From contig OZ245872.1 of assembly GCA_965229345.1 (NCBI GenBank), positions 682,001-746,000 of the forward strand: DNA of 64,000 bases. The letters run 5' to 3'. The notes below the pieces were generated by a model. The model ran no database searches, was not told where the DNA came from, and saw nothing but the letters and a program-made list of their open reading frames with translations. Of the stretch, positions 46,260 to 54,162 are shown one piece after another. The position numbers and the translations under genes were made by a program. Positions within the stretch are counted from its first letter, which is position 1; each line of letters opens with the position of its first letter. The stretch is from PBB1 sp965229345 (GTDB lineage Bacteria > Pseudomonadota > Gammaproteobacteria > Burkholderiales > Burkholderiaceae_C).

Positions 46260-48350
46260 GTGACCTCTGCGCCCGCGAGCCTGAACCCCGCGCAGCTCGA
46301 CGCGGTGCACTACCTGGCCGGCCCCTGCCTGGTGCTGGCCGGCGCCGGCTCGGGCAAGACGCGCGTCATCGTGCACAAGATCGCGCGGCTGCTCGATGCG
46401 GGCTATGCGCCGGGCCAGATCGCGGCGATCACTTTCACCAACAAGGCGGCGCAGGAGATGCGCGAGCGGGCCAAGCAGCTGGTCGGTGCGCGCGCGGCCA
46501 AGCACCTGGTCGTCAGCACTTTCCATTCGCTGGGCGTGCGCATCCTGCGCCAGGACGGCGCGCGGCTCGGCTTGAAGCCGCAGTTCAGCATCTTCGACAG
46601 CGACGACGTGCTCGGCCTGCTGAAGGAGGCGGGCGCGTCCACCGACAACGCGCTGGCGCGGCGCTGGCAATGGACGATCAGCAGCTGGAAGAACCAGGGG
46701 CTGAACAGTGACCAGGCCGAGGCGGTGGCGGCCAACGACGACGAGCGCATCGCCGTGCGTGTGATGAAGCGCTACGAAGAACAGCTCGCGGCCTACCAGG
46801 CGGTGGACTTCGACGACCTGATCGGCCTGCCGCACCAACTGCTACAGCAGGACGACGAGGTGCGTGCCAAGTGGCAGGACACGCTGCGCTATTTGCTGGT
46901 CGACGAGGTGCAGGACACCAACGCCGTGCAGTACGAGCTGCTGAAAAGTCTGGTCGACCACCCCGACGAGCGCCGCCGCGGCCTGTTCACCGCGGTGGGT
47001 GATGACGACCAGAGCATCTACGGCTGGCGCGGCGCGACCATCGAGAACCTGAAGCGCTTGCCCCAGGAGTACCCGAGCCTGAAGGTGATCGCGCTCGAGC
47101 AGAACTACCGTTCAACCGGCCACATCCTGCGCGCGGCCAATGGCGTGATCGCCAACAACCCGAAGCTGTTCGAGAAGAAGCTGTGGAGCGACCTGGGCGA
47201 CGGCGAGCCGGTGCGCGTGGTCGAGTGCGATGGCGAGGAGCACGAGGCCGAACGCGCGGTGGCACGCATCGTGGCGCTGCGCGGCGCAGGCGGTGTCATC
47301 GATCAAAGCGGGGCCATCGACTTCAAGGACTTCGCGATCCTGTACCGCGCGAACCACCAGGCCAGAATTCTTGAGAAAGCTTTACGCAAAGCCAACCTGC
47401 CGTACAAGGTCTCGGGTGGCCAGAGCTTCTTCGACCGCGCCGAGATCCGCGACCTGTGCGCCTGGCTGCGGCTGCTGGTCAACCACGACGACGACCCGGC
47501 GTTTCTGCGCGCGGTCAGCACGCCGAAACGCGGCATCGGCACGCAGACGCTGGCGAGCCTGGGCGAGTTCGCCGGCCGTTGGAAGACGAGCCTGTACGAA
47601 GCGCTGTTCGCCGAATCGCTGGGCACCGCGGTGCCAGCCCGCGCGATCGGCTCGCTGCACGAGTTCGGCCGCTATGTGAACGACCTCGAATACCGCGCGC
47701 GCCACACCACCGGTGCCGACGATGCGAAGGCGCTGCTGATGGGTTGGTTGAAGGACATCGGCTACGAACAGCACCTGATGGACGGCGAGGACAGCGAGAA
47801 ACTCGCCGCCGCCCGCTGGGGCAATGTGCTCGACTTCGTCGACTGGATCGCCAAGCGCTGCGGCGGCGAGATCGAGAACGACGGTGGCATGACCGTAGAA
47901 ACCGAGAAGCAGAGCGTGCTCGATGTGGCGCAGACCATCTCGGTGATCATCAGCCTGGCCGAGCGCGGCGAAGAACAGAACGTGGTGACGCTGAGCACAC
48001 TGCACGCCGCGAAGGGCCTGGAGTGGTCGCATGTGACGCTGGTCGGCGTCAACGAGGGCCTGCTGCCGTTCCGCTCCGATGACGAGGACATGACCGCAGA
48101 GCGCCTGCACGAGGAGCGCCGGCTGATGTACGTGGGCATCACCCGCGCGCGCACCACGCTGCAGGTCAGCACCCTGCGCCGCCGCAAGAAAGGCCGCGAC
48201 ACGATCCAGGGTGTGCCAAGCCGTTTCATCGCCGAGATGAAGCTGCACGAGGTGCAGGCGAAGGAGGATCCACGGGAGAAGCTGAAGGCCCTGCGCGCGG
48301 CGGCGGCTCAGCGTGCGGCGCAGGCGGCCACTGTGCCGATCAAAACCTAG
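46260..48350 (+). CDS. rep: ATP-dependent DNA helicase Rep (UvrD/Rep family)
   Basis: This 696-residue superfamily-1 3'-5' helicase helps forks pass protein roadblocks. Motifs in order: LVLAGAGSGKTRVIVHKIA (near residue 23), TFTNKAAQEMRERA (near 59), LLVDEVQDTN (near 214), GDDDQSIYGWRGA (near 246), TLHAAKGLEWSHV (near 580) and RLMYVGITRART (near 620). Length and the C-terminus (VPSRFIAEM) fit Rep better than UvrD (about 720-750). The start is a GTG 31 bases after sppA. Confidence 0.92.
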   Translation: MTSAPASLNPAQLDAVHYLAGPCLVLAGAGSGKTRVIVHKIARLLDAGYAPGQIAAITFTNKAAQEMRERAKQLVGARAAKHLVVSTFHSLGVRILRQDGARLGLKPQFSIFDSDDVLGLLKEAGASTDNALARRWQWTISSWKNQGLNSDQAEAVAANDDERIAVRVMKRYEEQLAAYQAVDFDDLIGLPHQLLQQDDEVRAKWQDTLRYLLVDEVQDTNAVQYELLKSLVDHPDERRRGLFTAVGDDDQSIYGWRGATIENLKRLPQEYPSLKVIALEQNYRSTGHILRAANGVIANNPKLFEKKLWSDLGDGEPVRVVECDGEEHEAERAVARIVALRGAGGVIDQSGAIDFKDFAILYRANHQARILEKALRKANLPYKVSGGQSFFDRAEIRDLCAWLRLLVNHDDDPAFLRAVSTPKRGIGTQTLASLGEFAGRWKTSLYEALFAESLGTAVPARAIGSLHEFGRYVNDLEYRARHTTGADDAKALLMGWLKDIGYEQHLMDGEDSEKLAAARWGNVLDFVDWIAKRCGGEIENDGGMTVETEKQSVLDVAQTISVIISLAERGEEQNVVTLSTLHAAKGLEWSHVTLVGVNEGLLPFRSDDEDMTAERLHEERRLMYVGITRARTTLQVSTLRRRKKGRDTIQGVPSRFIAEMKLHEVQAKEDPREKLKALRAAAAQRAAQAATVPIKT

Positions 48351-48362
48351 CCTCTGGCGAGT

Positions 48363-48682
48363 GCTGCCGAGGGCGCGGGGTGACCGGCTCCGCTCATGTC
48401 CTCCGGGCCGAGTCACCGCTCAAACGCTTCGGATAGAACCGATCCGGCCCTCCCCCTTTACTTCGCTGCGCCGGTCACCCCACGCCCTCGGCAGCTGGCA
48501 CCGTCGTTGCACGCAAAGGCATGCAAACACCAGCATGCTTCATTGGTGGCAGGAGCGCTGCGGTAGGTCGCTGTGTGGAGTGAAGTAAAGGAGGAGGGCC
48601 GGCGGGATTGAAGCCGACGCGAGCAACTGGCGAACCGGCCCGGGGGACATGAACGCAACACAGTGGCCTACCGCAGCGCTCC
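48363..48682. repeat. double-hairpin repeat element, copy 1
   Basis: This 320-bp intergenic element is made of two long imperfect hairpins back to back. Hairpin A (48363-48495) has 25-base arms starting GCTGCCGAGGGCG that match at 24 of 25 positions. Hairpin B (48552-48682) has 25-base arms starting GGAGCGCTGCGGTAGG that match at 23 of 25. Both hairpins contain the same inner motifs: one like GAAGTAAAGGRGGAGGGCCGG and one like CGGCCCGGRGGACATGARC, in opposite orientation in A and B. A second copy lies at 56758-57072 in inverted orientation. It sits between the convergent rep and trpE genes, and no coding sequence is evident. Confidence 0.9.
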
Positions 48683-48726
48683 CGCACGGATCTGCGCAAG
48701 GTGGATGGAGCCCAAGAAAACCCGAA

Positions 48727-50232
48727 TCAGAACCCTTCTTCGACCAGCTCCGCCGCGCGGATCAGCGCGCGGGCCTTGGCTTCGGTTTCGCGCCATTCCA
48801 GTTCGGGCACCGAATCGGCGACCACGCCGGCCGCCGCCTGCACGTACAGCATCTGGTCCTTGACGATGCCGGTGCGAATCGCGATCGCCACGTCCATGTC
48901 GCCTGCAAAGCTCAGGTAGCCGCAGGCGCCGCCGTAGATGCCGCGCTTGACCGGTTCGAGCTCGTCGATGATCTCCATCGCCCGCACTTTCGGCGCACCG
49001 GTCAGCGTGCCGGCCGGGAAGGTGGCCTTGAGCACATCGAGGTTGGTGATGCCGTCTTTCAGCAGACCCTCGACGTTGCTCACGATGTGCATCACGTGCG
49101 AGTAGCGCTCCACCGTGAACGCCTCGGTGACCTTCACGCTGCCGGTCTTCGCGATGCGGCCGATGTCGTTGCGCGCCAGGTCGATCAGCATCACGTGCTC
49201 GGCGCGCTCCTTCGGGTCGGCGCTGAGTTCGGCTTCGAGTTCGAGGTCGAGTTCCGGCGTGCTGCCGCGTGGGCGGGTGCCGGCCAGTGGGCGGATCGTC
49301 ACCTTGTCGCCATGCGCCGTGTGCTCGCGGCGCACCAGGATCTCGGGCGACGCGCCGACGATCTGGAAGTCGCCCATGTCGTAGAAATACATGTACGGCG
49401 ACGGGTTCAGCGAGCGCAGTGCGCGGTACAGGCTCAGCGGGCTGGCGCCGTAAGGCTTGCGCAGCCGCTGCCCCACCTGCACCTGCATCATGTCGCCCGC
49501 AGCGATGTATTCCTTGGCTTTCAACACCGCAGCAAGGTAGTCGTCTTTCTTGAAGTCGCGCAGCACCTCGTTGGGCGCACAGGGCTCGACCGCAGGCGCC
49601 ACCACGCTGCACTGAAGCTTGTCGAACAGCGCGCTCAGGCGGCGCTTGGCGGTGGCCAGCGCATCAGGCTGCGTCGGGTCGGCATAGACGATCAGCGACA
49701 GCCGCCCCGACAGGTTGTCGATCACCGCCAGCTCCTCGCATTGCAGCAGCAGGATGTCGGGCGTGCCCAGGCCGCCGGGCAGTTCGGTGTGCGCGAGCTT
49801 GGGCTCGATGGCGCGCACCGCGTCGTAGCCGAAGTAGCCGGCCAGGCCGCCACAAAAGCGCGGCAGACCGGGTTGCAGCGCCACCTTGAAGCGCTGCTGG
49901 TAGTCGGCGATGAAATCCAGCGGGTTGCCCGCATGCGTTTCCACGACCACGCCGTCGGTTACCACCTCGGTGGAAAAGCCGGTCGATCGCAGCAGCGTGC
50001 GCGCCGGCAGGCCGATGAAGGAGTAGCGCCCGAAGCGCTCGCCGCCGACCACCGATTCGAGCAGGAAGCTGTGTCGCCGGTGCGTGTCGGAAGGCCGGCC
50101 CGCGTCATCGGTGCAGGCAAGTTTCAGGTACAGCGACAGCGGCGTTTCCAGATCGGCAAACGCCTGCGCGATGAGGGGAATGCGGTTGTAGCCTTCGGTG
50201 GCGAGGCGGGCGAATTCGGTGTCGGAGATCAC
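48727..50232 (-). CDS. trpE: anthranilate synthase component I
   Basis: TrpE makes anthranilate from chorismate with ammonia supplied by TrpG. The 501-residue product has the tryptophan-feedback site LLESVVGGERFGRYSFIG near residue 57. It also has the chorismate-binding core: IRPLAGTRPRGSTPELD near 317 and FPAGTLTGAPKVRAMEIIDE near 410. trpG, which commonly follows trpE in Burkholderiales, is not here; the next feature downstream is a double-hairpin repeat. Upstream it is divergent from apaG with 105 bp between starts. I see no leader peptide of the trp-attenuator type. Confidence 0.95.
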   Translation of the reverse strand: MISDTEFARLATEGYNRIPLIAQAFADLETPLSLYLKLACTDDAGRPSDTHRRHSFLLESVVGGERFGRYSFIGLPARTLLRSTGFSTEVVTDGVVVETHAGNPLDFIADYQQRFKVALQPGLPRFCGGLAGYFGYDAVRAIEPKLAHTELPGGLGTPDILLLQCEELAVIDNLSGRLSLIVYADPTQPDALATAKRRLSALFDKLQCSVVAPAVEPCAPNEVLRDFKKDDYLAAVLKAKEYIAAGDMMQVQVGQRLRKPYGASPLSLYRALRSLNPSPYMYFYDMGDFQIVGASPEILVRREHTAHGDKVTIRPLAGTRPRGSTPELDLELEAELSADPKERAEHVMLIDLARNDIGRIAKTGSVKVTEAFTVERYSHVMHIVSNVEGLLKDGITNLDVLKATFPAGTLTGAPKVRAMEIIDELEPVKRGIYGGACGYLSFAGDMDVAIAIRTGIVKDQMLYVQAAAGVVADSVPELEWRETEAKARALIRAAELVEEGF

Positions 50233-50337
50233 GGTGCAGGGCCCTCCAAGGCCTCGTGGCGGCGCGGGGCGGCCTTGCCCCCATTATCAGCGGGGCGCTT
50301 GGCAGGGGCGGCCAGGGGCGCTGCCTAGAATGCAGCG

Positions 50338-50712
50338 ATGGCCCATCCCGAATTCACCTGCTCTGTCTCCGTGCAGCATCTGCCCGAGCAATCTGATCCG
50401 AAGCTGCGGCAATACGCGTTCGCCTACACCGTGACGATCCGCAACACCGGCGACATCACCGCGCAGCTGATCGCCAGGCACTGGATCATCGTCGACGCCG
50501 AAGACCACCGCGATGATGTGCGCGGACTTGCCGTCGTCGGCCACCAGCCGGTCCTCAAGCCGGGCGAGGAATTCGAGTACACCAGCTGGACCCGCATCGC
50601 GACGCCGCACGGCACCATGCGCGGCACCTTCCTGTGCATGACCGACGACGCCGAGCCCTTCGACGCCCTGGTGCCCGAGTTCGGCCTGACGCTCGCGTCG
50701 GCGCTCCATTGA
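50338..50712 (+). CDS. apaG: ApaG-family protein
   Basis: The 124-residue single-domain protein has a fibronectin-III-like beta-sandwich. The family motifs YAFAYTVTIRNTGDITAQLI (near residue 26), LARHW-type core, and GTMRGTFLCM (near 92) are present. ApaG has been linked to Co2+/Mg2+ resistance and to diadenosine tetraphosphate levels, but its activity is not settled; a similar domain occurs in F-box proteins. It is followed 37 bp later by a large membrane-protein gene and then mltA. Confidence 0.9.
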   Translation: MAHPEFTCSVSVQHLPEQSDPKLRQYAFAYTVTIRNTGDITAQLIARHWIIVDAEDHRDDVRGLAVVGHQPVLKPGEEFEYTSWTRIATPHGTMRGTFLCMTDDAEPFDALVPEFGLTLASALH

Positions 50713-50749
50713 GGGTGGACCGGCTCCTCGGCCCGGTCGCCGGCACGCG

Positions 50750-52828
50750 TTGACGAAGACGACCCTGTCCGCAGCGAGGGCCGCCCCAGCGTCGGCGTGG
50801 GACCTGACGGCGCTGCTCAATGCGGCCGCGCACGCCGCCGATCCGAAGGCCTCGCTGCCCGATCGCAACCTCTGGGTCATTCGCGCGCTGGAATGGCTGC
50901 GGCATGCGCCGTTGTTGAACAGCGGTGCCACGGCCGACGAGGACCCGGCGACCAGCGGCGCACCGCGCGCCACCCCGCGGCCGCTGCTGCGTCTGAAGCA
51001 CCTGCTCAATGTGCTCGACCGCAACCCGGTGTACCGGGCGCCGGTCGCGGCCGTGCTGACCCGCTTCTGGGCCGAGATGGACAGCGCGGCCCTGTTCGCC
51101 GACTTCGGTTTTTCGCCGCGCGCCAATTTCTTCGGCGAGCTCGGCCAGCGCCTCAAATTGAAGCTGCTGCCGCGGACCCCGGCGACCACCGATCTGGCCG
51201 AGCTGTTCGGTCTGCTGTTCCCGGACGATGACGACGCGCTGTGGCTGGAGGCGATCGACCCGGCCACGCTGTCGCGGCTGCTGGCGCTGTTGGCGCCGAC
51301 GACCCCGGCGCACGATCGGCATTGGCTGGCCCCCCTGCTCGACGCCATCGAGTACCTGGCCAGTGCGGTGCGGGCTGCCGGCTTTTCCAGTGCGCTGCGC
51401 CAGCGCATGAGCCCGGAGCTGCTCGCCGAGGGCCCGTTCCGTCAGCTGGCGGTGGTGGCCGAGCGCATCCGTGCGTTGGCGCTGGCACCGGACCTGGACG
51501 AAGCGGCCCTGTTGAAGGAGGCCCAGTACCTGCGGGCCTTGCTCGATACCTGCCGCCAGTGTGCTGACAGCGTTCACGGTCACCTCGAAGACCATGGTGT
51601 GTCGATCAACGTGGTGTTCGATGTCGATCAGCTGCGCTTGCGCACGCACCGCATCGAGCAGCTGCTGAACTGCGTCATCAGCCCCGAGCCCGCGCAGGAA
51701 ATCACCCGCCTGCTGGCCGAACTGGTGCGCACCGCGACCGAGCGGCGCAGCATCCGCGCGCTGTTCGCACGCCACTATTCGCTGCTGGCGCGCAAGGTGG
51801 CCGAGCGCAGCGCCGAGACCGGCGAGCACTACATCACCCGCGACCGCGCCGAGTACCGGCAGATGCTGGCCGCCGCCGCGGGCGGCGGTGCGGTGATCGC
51901 CGGCACCACCTTCATGAAGTTCTTCGTGCTGGCGATCGGCCTGTCGGCGTTCTGGGGCGGCTTCTGGGCGGGGATGAACTACGCGGTCAGCTTCGTCATC
52001 GTGCATGTGCTGCACTGGACGGTGGCCACCAAGCAGCCCGCGATGACGGCGCCCGCGATGGCCGAGAAGCTCGGCGATGTGGCCGACGACGCCGCGGTCG
52101 AGCGGTTCGTCGACGAGGTGGCGCACCTGATCCGCTCACAGGCGGCCGGCATCATCGGCAACCTCGCCGCGGTCACACCCTTGGTGCTGGCCGTGCAGTG
52201 GGCGTCGCAGGCGGCTTTCGGCACGCCCCTGATACACGGCCACAACGCCGAGCACGTGCTCGACGCCATCACGCTGCTGGGCCCGACGGCGCTGTTTGCG
52301 GCCTTCACGGGGGTGCTGCTGTTCGCCAGTTCGCTGATTGCCGGCTGGGTCGAGAACTGGTTCGTCTGGCACCGGCTGGACAGCGCGATCGCCTACAACC
52401 CGCGCATCGTCATGGCGCTCGGCGCCGCCCGTGCGCAGCGCTGGGGACGCTACTGGCGCGCCAACATCTCTGGCTATGCGTCCAACATCTCGCTCGGGTT
52501 GATGCTGGGGCTGGTGCCTGCCATCGCGCTGTTCTTCGGCTTGCCGATCGAGGTGCGCCACGTCACGCTGTCGACCGGCCAGCTGGCCGCGGCCGCCGCT
52601 GCGCAGGGGTGGGAGGTGCTGCAGCACAGCCCCTTCTGGTGGTGCGTGGCCGGCATCGTGGCGACCGGCGTGCTGAACCTGTCGGTGAGCTTCTTCCTGG
52701 CCCTCAAGGTGGCGTTGCGCTCGCGCGGCATCCGCATGGTGGACCGCAGCCGCATCCGCCGTGCCATCTTCCGGCGCCTGCGCACGAACCCCGGTGCGTT
52801 CGTGCTGCCGCCGAAGCAGCTGGATTGA
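50750..52828 (+). CDS. polytopic membrane protein of the 'site-specific recombinase' (Gcr-like) family
   Basis: The 692-residue protein has a soluble helical N-terminal half of about 380 residues. It is followed by some six membrane helices (for example FMKFFVLAIGLSAFWGGFWA near residue 387 and GYASNISLGLMLGLVPAIAL near 575). It belongs to the family named after a gonococcal site-specific recombinase. It lacks the catalytic Arg-His-Tyr or Ser pattern of recombinases and is clearly membrane-embedded, so the family name is misleading. The start is TTG. It is conserved next to apaG/mltA in related bacteria, as far as I recall. The function is unknown. Confidence 0.8.
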   Translation: MTKTTLSAARAAPASAWDLTALLNAAAHAADPKASLPDRNLWVIRALEWLRHAPLLNSGATADEDPATSGAPRATPRPLLRLKHLLNVLDRNPVYRAPVAAVLTRFWAEMDSAALFADFGFSPRANFFGELGQRLKLKLLPRTPATTDLAELFGLLFPDDDDALWLEAIDPATLSRLLALLAPTTPAHDRHWLAPLLDAIEYLASAVRAAGFSSALRQRMSPELLAEGPFRQLAVVAERIRALALAPDLDEAALLKEAQYLRALLDTCRQCADSVHGHLEDHGVSINVVFDVDQLRLRTHRIEQLLNCVISPEPAQEITRLLAELVRTATERRSIRALFARHYSLLARKVAERSAETGEHYITRDRAEYRQMLAAAAGGGAVIAGTTFMKFFVLAIGLSAFWGGFWAGMNYAVSFVIVHVLHWTVATKQPAMTAPAMAEKLGDVADDAAVERFVDEVAHLIRSQAAGIIGNLAAVTPLVLAVQWASQAAFGTPLIHGHNAEHVLDAITLLGPTALFAAFTGVLLFASSLIAGWVENWFVWHRLDSAIAYNPRIVMALGAARAQRWGRYWRANISGYASNISLGLMLGLVPAIALFFGLPIEVRHVTLSTGQLAAAAAAQGWEVLQHSPFWWCVAGIVATGVLNLSVSFFLALKVALRSRGIRMVDRSRIRRAIFRRLRTNPGAFVLPPKQLD

Positions 52829-52856
52829 TGCCGTTGGAGCGTGCTCGGGGGGTGCT

Positions 52857-52976
52857 TCAGTGGCGCGACGGTCCGGGGTCGCGCTCGCCGCGACGGCGGC
52901 CCGAGAACATCGTCCACCAGACGATCAGCACCAACACCGCCGCGGCGCCGAACGCTTCCAGGATCAACAGCCACAT
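52857..52976 (-). CDS. 39-residue single-helix membrane protein
   Basis: The reading frame encodes a short hydrophobic helix (MWLLILEAFGAAAVLVLIVW) followed by a basic, charged tail (SGRRRGERDPGPSRH) and a stop. The topology (N-out, positive inside) is that of real single-pass mini-proteins, and similar small ORFs are found beside mltA in related genomes as far as I recall. Its ATG overlaps the divergent ATG of mltA by two bases, so each gene's leader lies inside the other. The function is unknown, and expression is not proven. Confidence 0.5.
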   Translation of the reverse strand: MWLLILEAFGAAAVLVLIVWWTMFSGRRRGERDPGPSRH

Positions 52977-54093
52977 GACGCGCGCCCTCTGTTTGACCGT
53001 GCTGATTCTAGGAGTGCTGGTCGGTTGCTCCAGCCCGCCGGTGCGCGATGCAGCACCTGAACCGGGAGCCGCGCAGCCGTCGAGCGACTCTGCAGTGCTG
53101 CGCGGCCGTGCCCGCTGGGTGCCGGCCCGCTGGGCCGATCTGCCCGGCTGGGACACCGACCGCACTGCCGAGCTGTGGCCTGCGCTGCTGCGTGGTTGCG
53201 AGCGGCCCGCCGCGGGCTGGGAGGCTGTCTGTGCCGAAACCCGTCGCGGCGCGCCCGGCGACGATGCCGCCGTGCGAACCTGGCTGCAGGCGCGGCTGCA
53301 ACCGTACCGCGTCGAGTCGCAAGACGGCGCTGCGGCCGGTTTGATCACCGGCTATTTCGAGCCGCTGGTCGATGCCAGCCGCACGCCCCGCGGGCGCTTC
53401 CGCGTGCCGCTGCTGACCCCACCCGCTGACCTGGCCACGCGCAAGCCGTACTGGACGCGCCAGCAGCTCGACACGCTGCCGGCCGCGCAGGCCAGCGTGC
53501 GCGGCCGCGAGGTGGCCTGGGTGGCCGATCCGCTCGATGCCCTGATCCTGCAGATCCAGGGCTCGGGCCGGCTGCGGCTGACGCCGGCAGACGGCACACC
53601 CTCGGTCGTGCGCGTGGCCTACGCCGGCCACAACGACCAGCCGTACAAATCGGTCGGCCGCTGGCTGATCGACCAGGGCGAGCTGCGTCCCGATCAGGCT
53701 TCGTGGCCCGGCATCAAAGCCTGGGCACAGCTGAACCCCCAGCGCGTCTCCGAGATGCTGTGGGCCAATCCACGGGTGGTGTTCTTTCGCGAAGAACCGC
53801 TGCCCGACCCGAACGTCGGCCCGCGCGGCGCGCAGGGTGTGCCGCTGACGCCCGGCCGCTCGGTCGCGATCGACCCCACCAGCATCCCCTATGGCAGCGC
53901 ACTGTGGCTGGACACCACCGAGCCGCTGTCGAACACCCCGCTGCGCCGGGTGGTGATGGCGCAGGACACCGGCAGCGCGATCACCGGCGCGGTGCGCGTC
54001 GACTACTTCTGGGGCTGGGGCGACACCGCCGAGCAGCAGGCCGGCCGGATGAAGCAGCCGCTGCGGATGTGGGTGCTGGTGCCCCGGGGCTGA
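52975..54093 (+). CDS. mltA: membrane-bound lytic murein transglycosylase A
   Basis: This 372-residue lipoprotein cleaves peptidoglycan between MurNAc and GlcNAc, forming 1,6-anhydro ends. The lipoprotein signal (TVLILGVLVGCSS) has the lipid cysteine at residue 18. The catalytic-region motifs GLITGYFEPLVDASRTPRG near residue 122, LDALILQIQGSGRLRL near 186, and the C-terminal 3D domain QDTGSAITGAVRVDYFWGWG with the catalytic aspartate near 342 are present. The ATG at 52975 is fixed by the signal peptide. The open frame that reaches back to 52198 lies inside the previous gene in another frame. Confidence 0.93.
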   Translation: MTRALCLTVLILGVLVGCSSPPVRDAAPEPGAAQPSSDSAVLRGRARWVPARWADLPGWDTDRTAELWPALLRGCERPAAGWEAVCAETRRGAPGDDAAVRTWLQARLQPYRVESQDGAAAGLITGYFEPLVDASRTPRGRFRVPLLTPPADLATRKPYWTRQQLDTLPAAQASVRGREVAWVADPLDALILQIQGSGRLRLTPADGTPSVVRVAYAGHNDQPYKSVGRWLIDQGELRPDQASWPGIKAWAQLNPQRVSEMLWANPRVVFFREEPLPDPNVGPRGAQGVPLTPGRSVAIDPTSIPYGSALWLDTTEPLSNTPLRRVVMAQDTGSAITGAVRVDYFWGWGDTAEQQAGRMKQPLRMWVLVPRG

Positions 54094-54162
54094 TGCAGCG
54101 CGGCGCGGCTGCGCCGAGTCGCGGATCGAGGCGCTGGAGGGCGTGGTTGTTATTCTCGGCAC

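Noticed and set aside
50750..52828. Site-specific recombinase as sign of a mobile island
   Set aside because: The protein is a multi-pass membrane protein without recombinase motifs, and the flanking genes are core genes with uniform composition.
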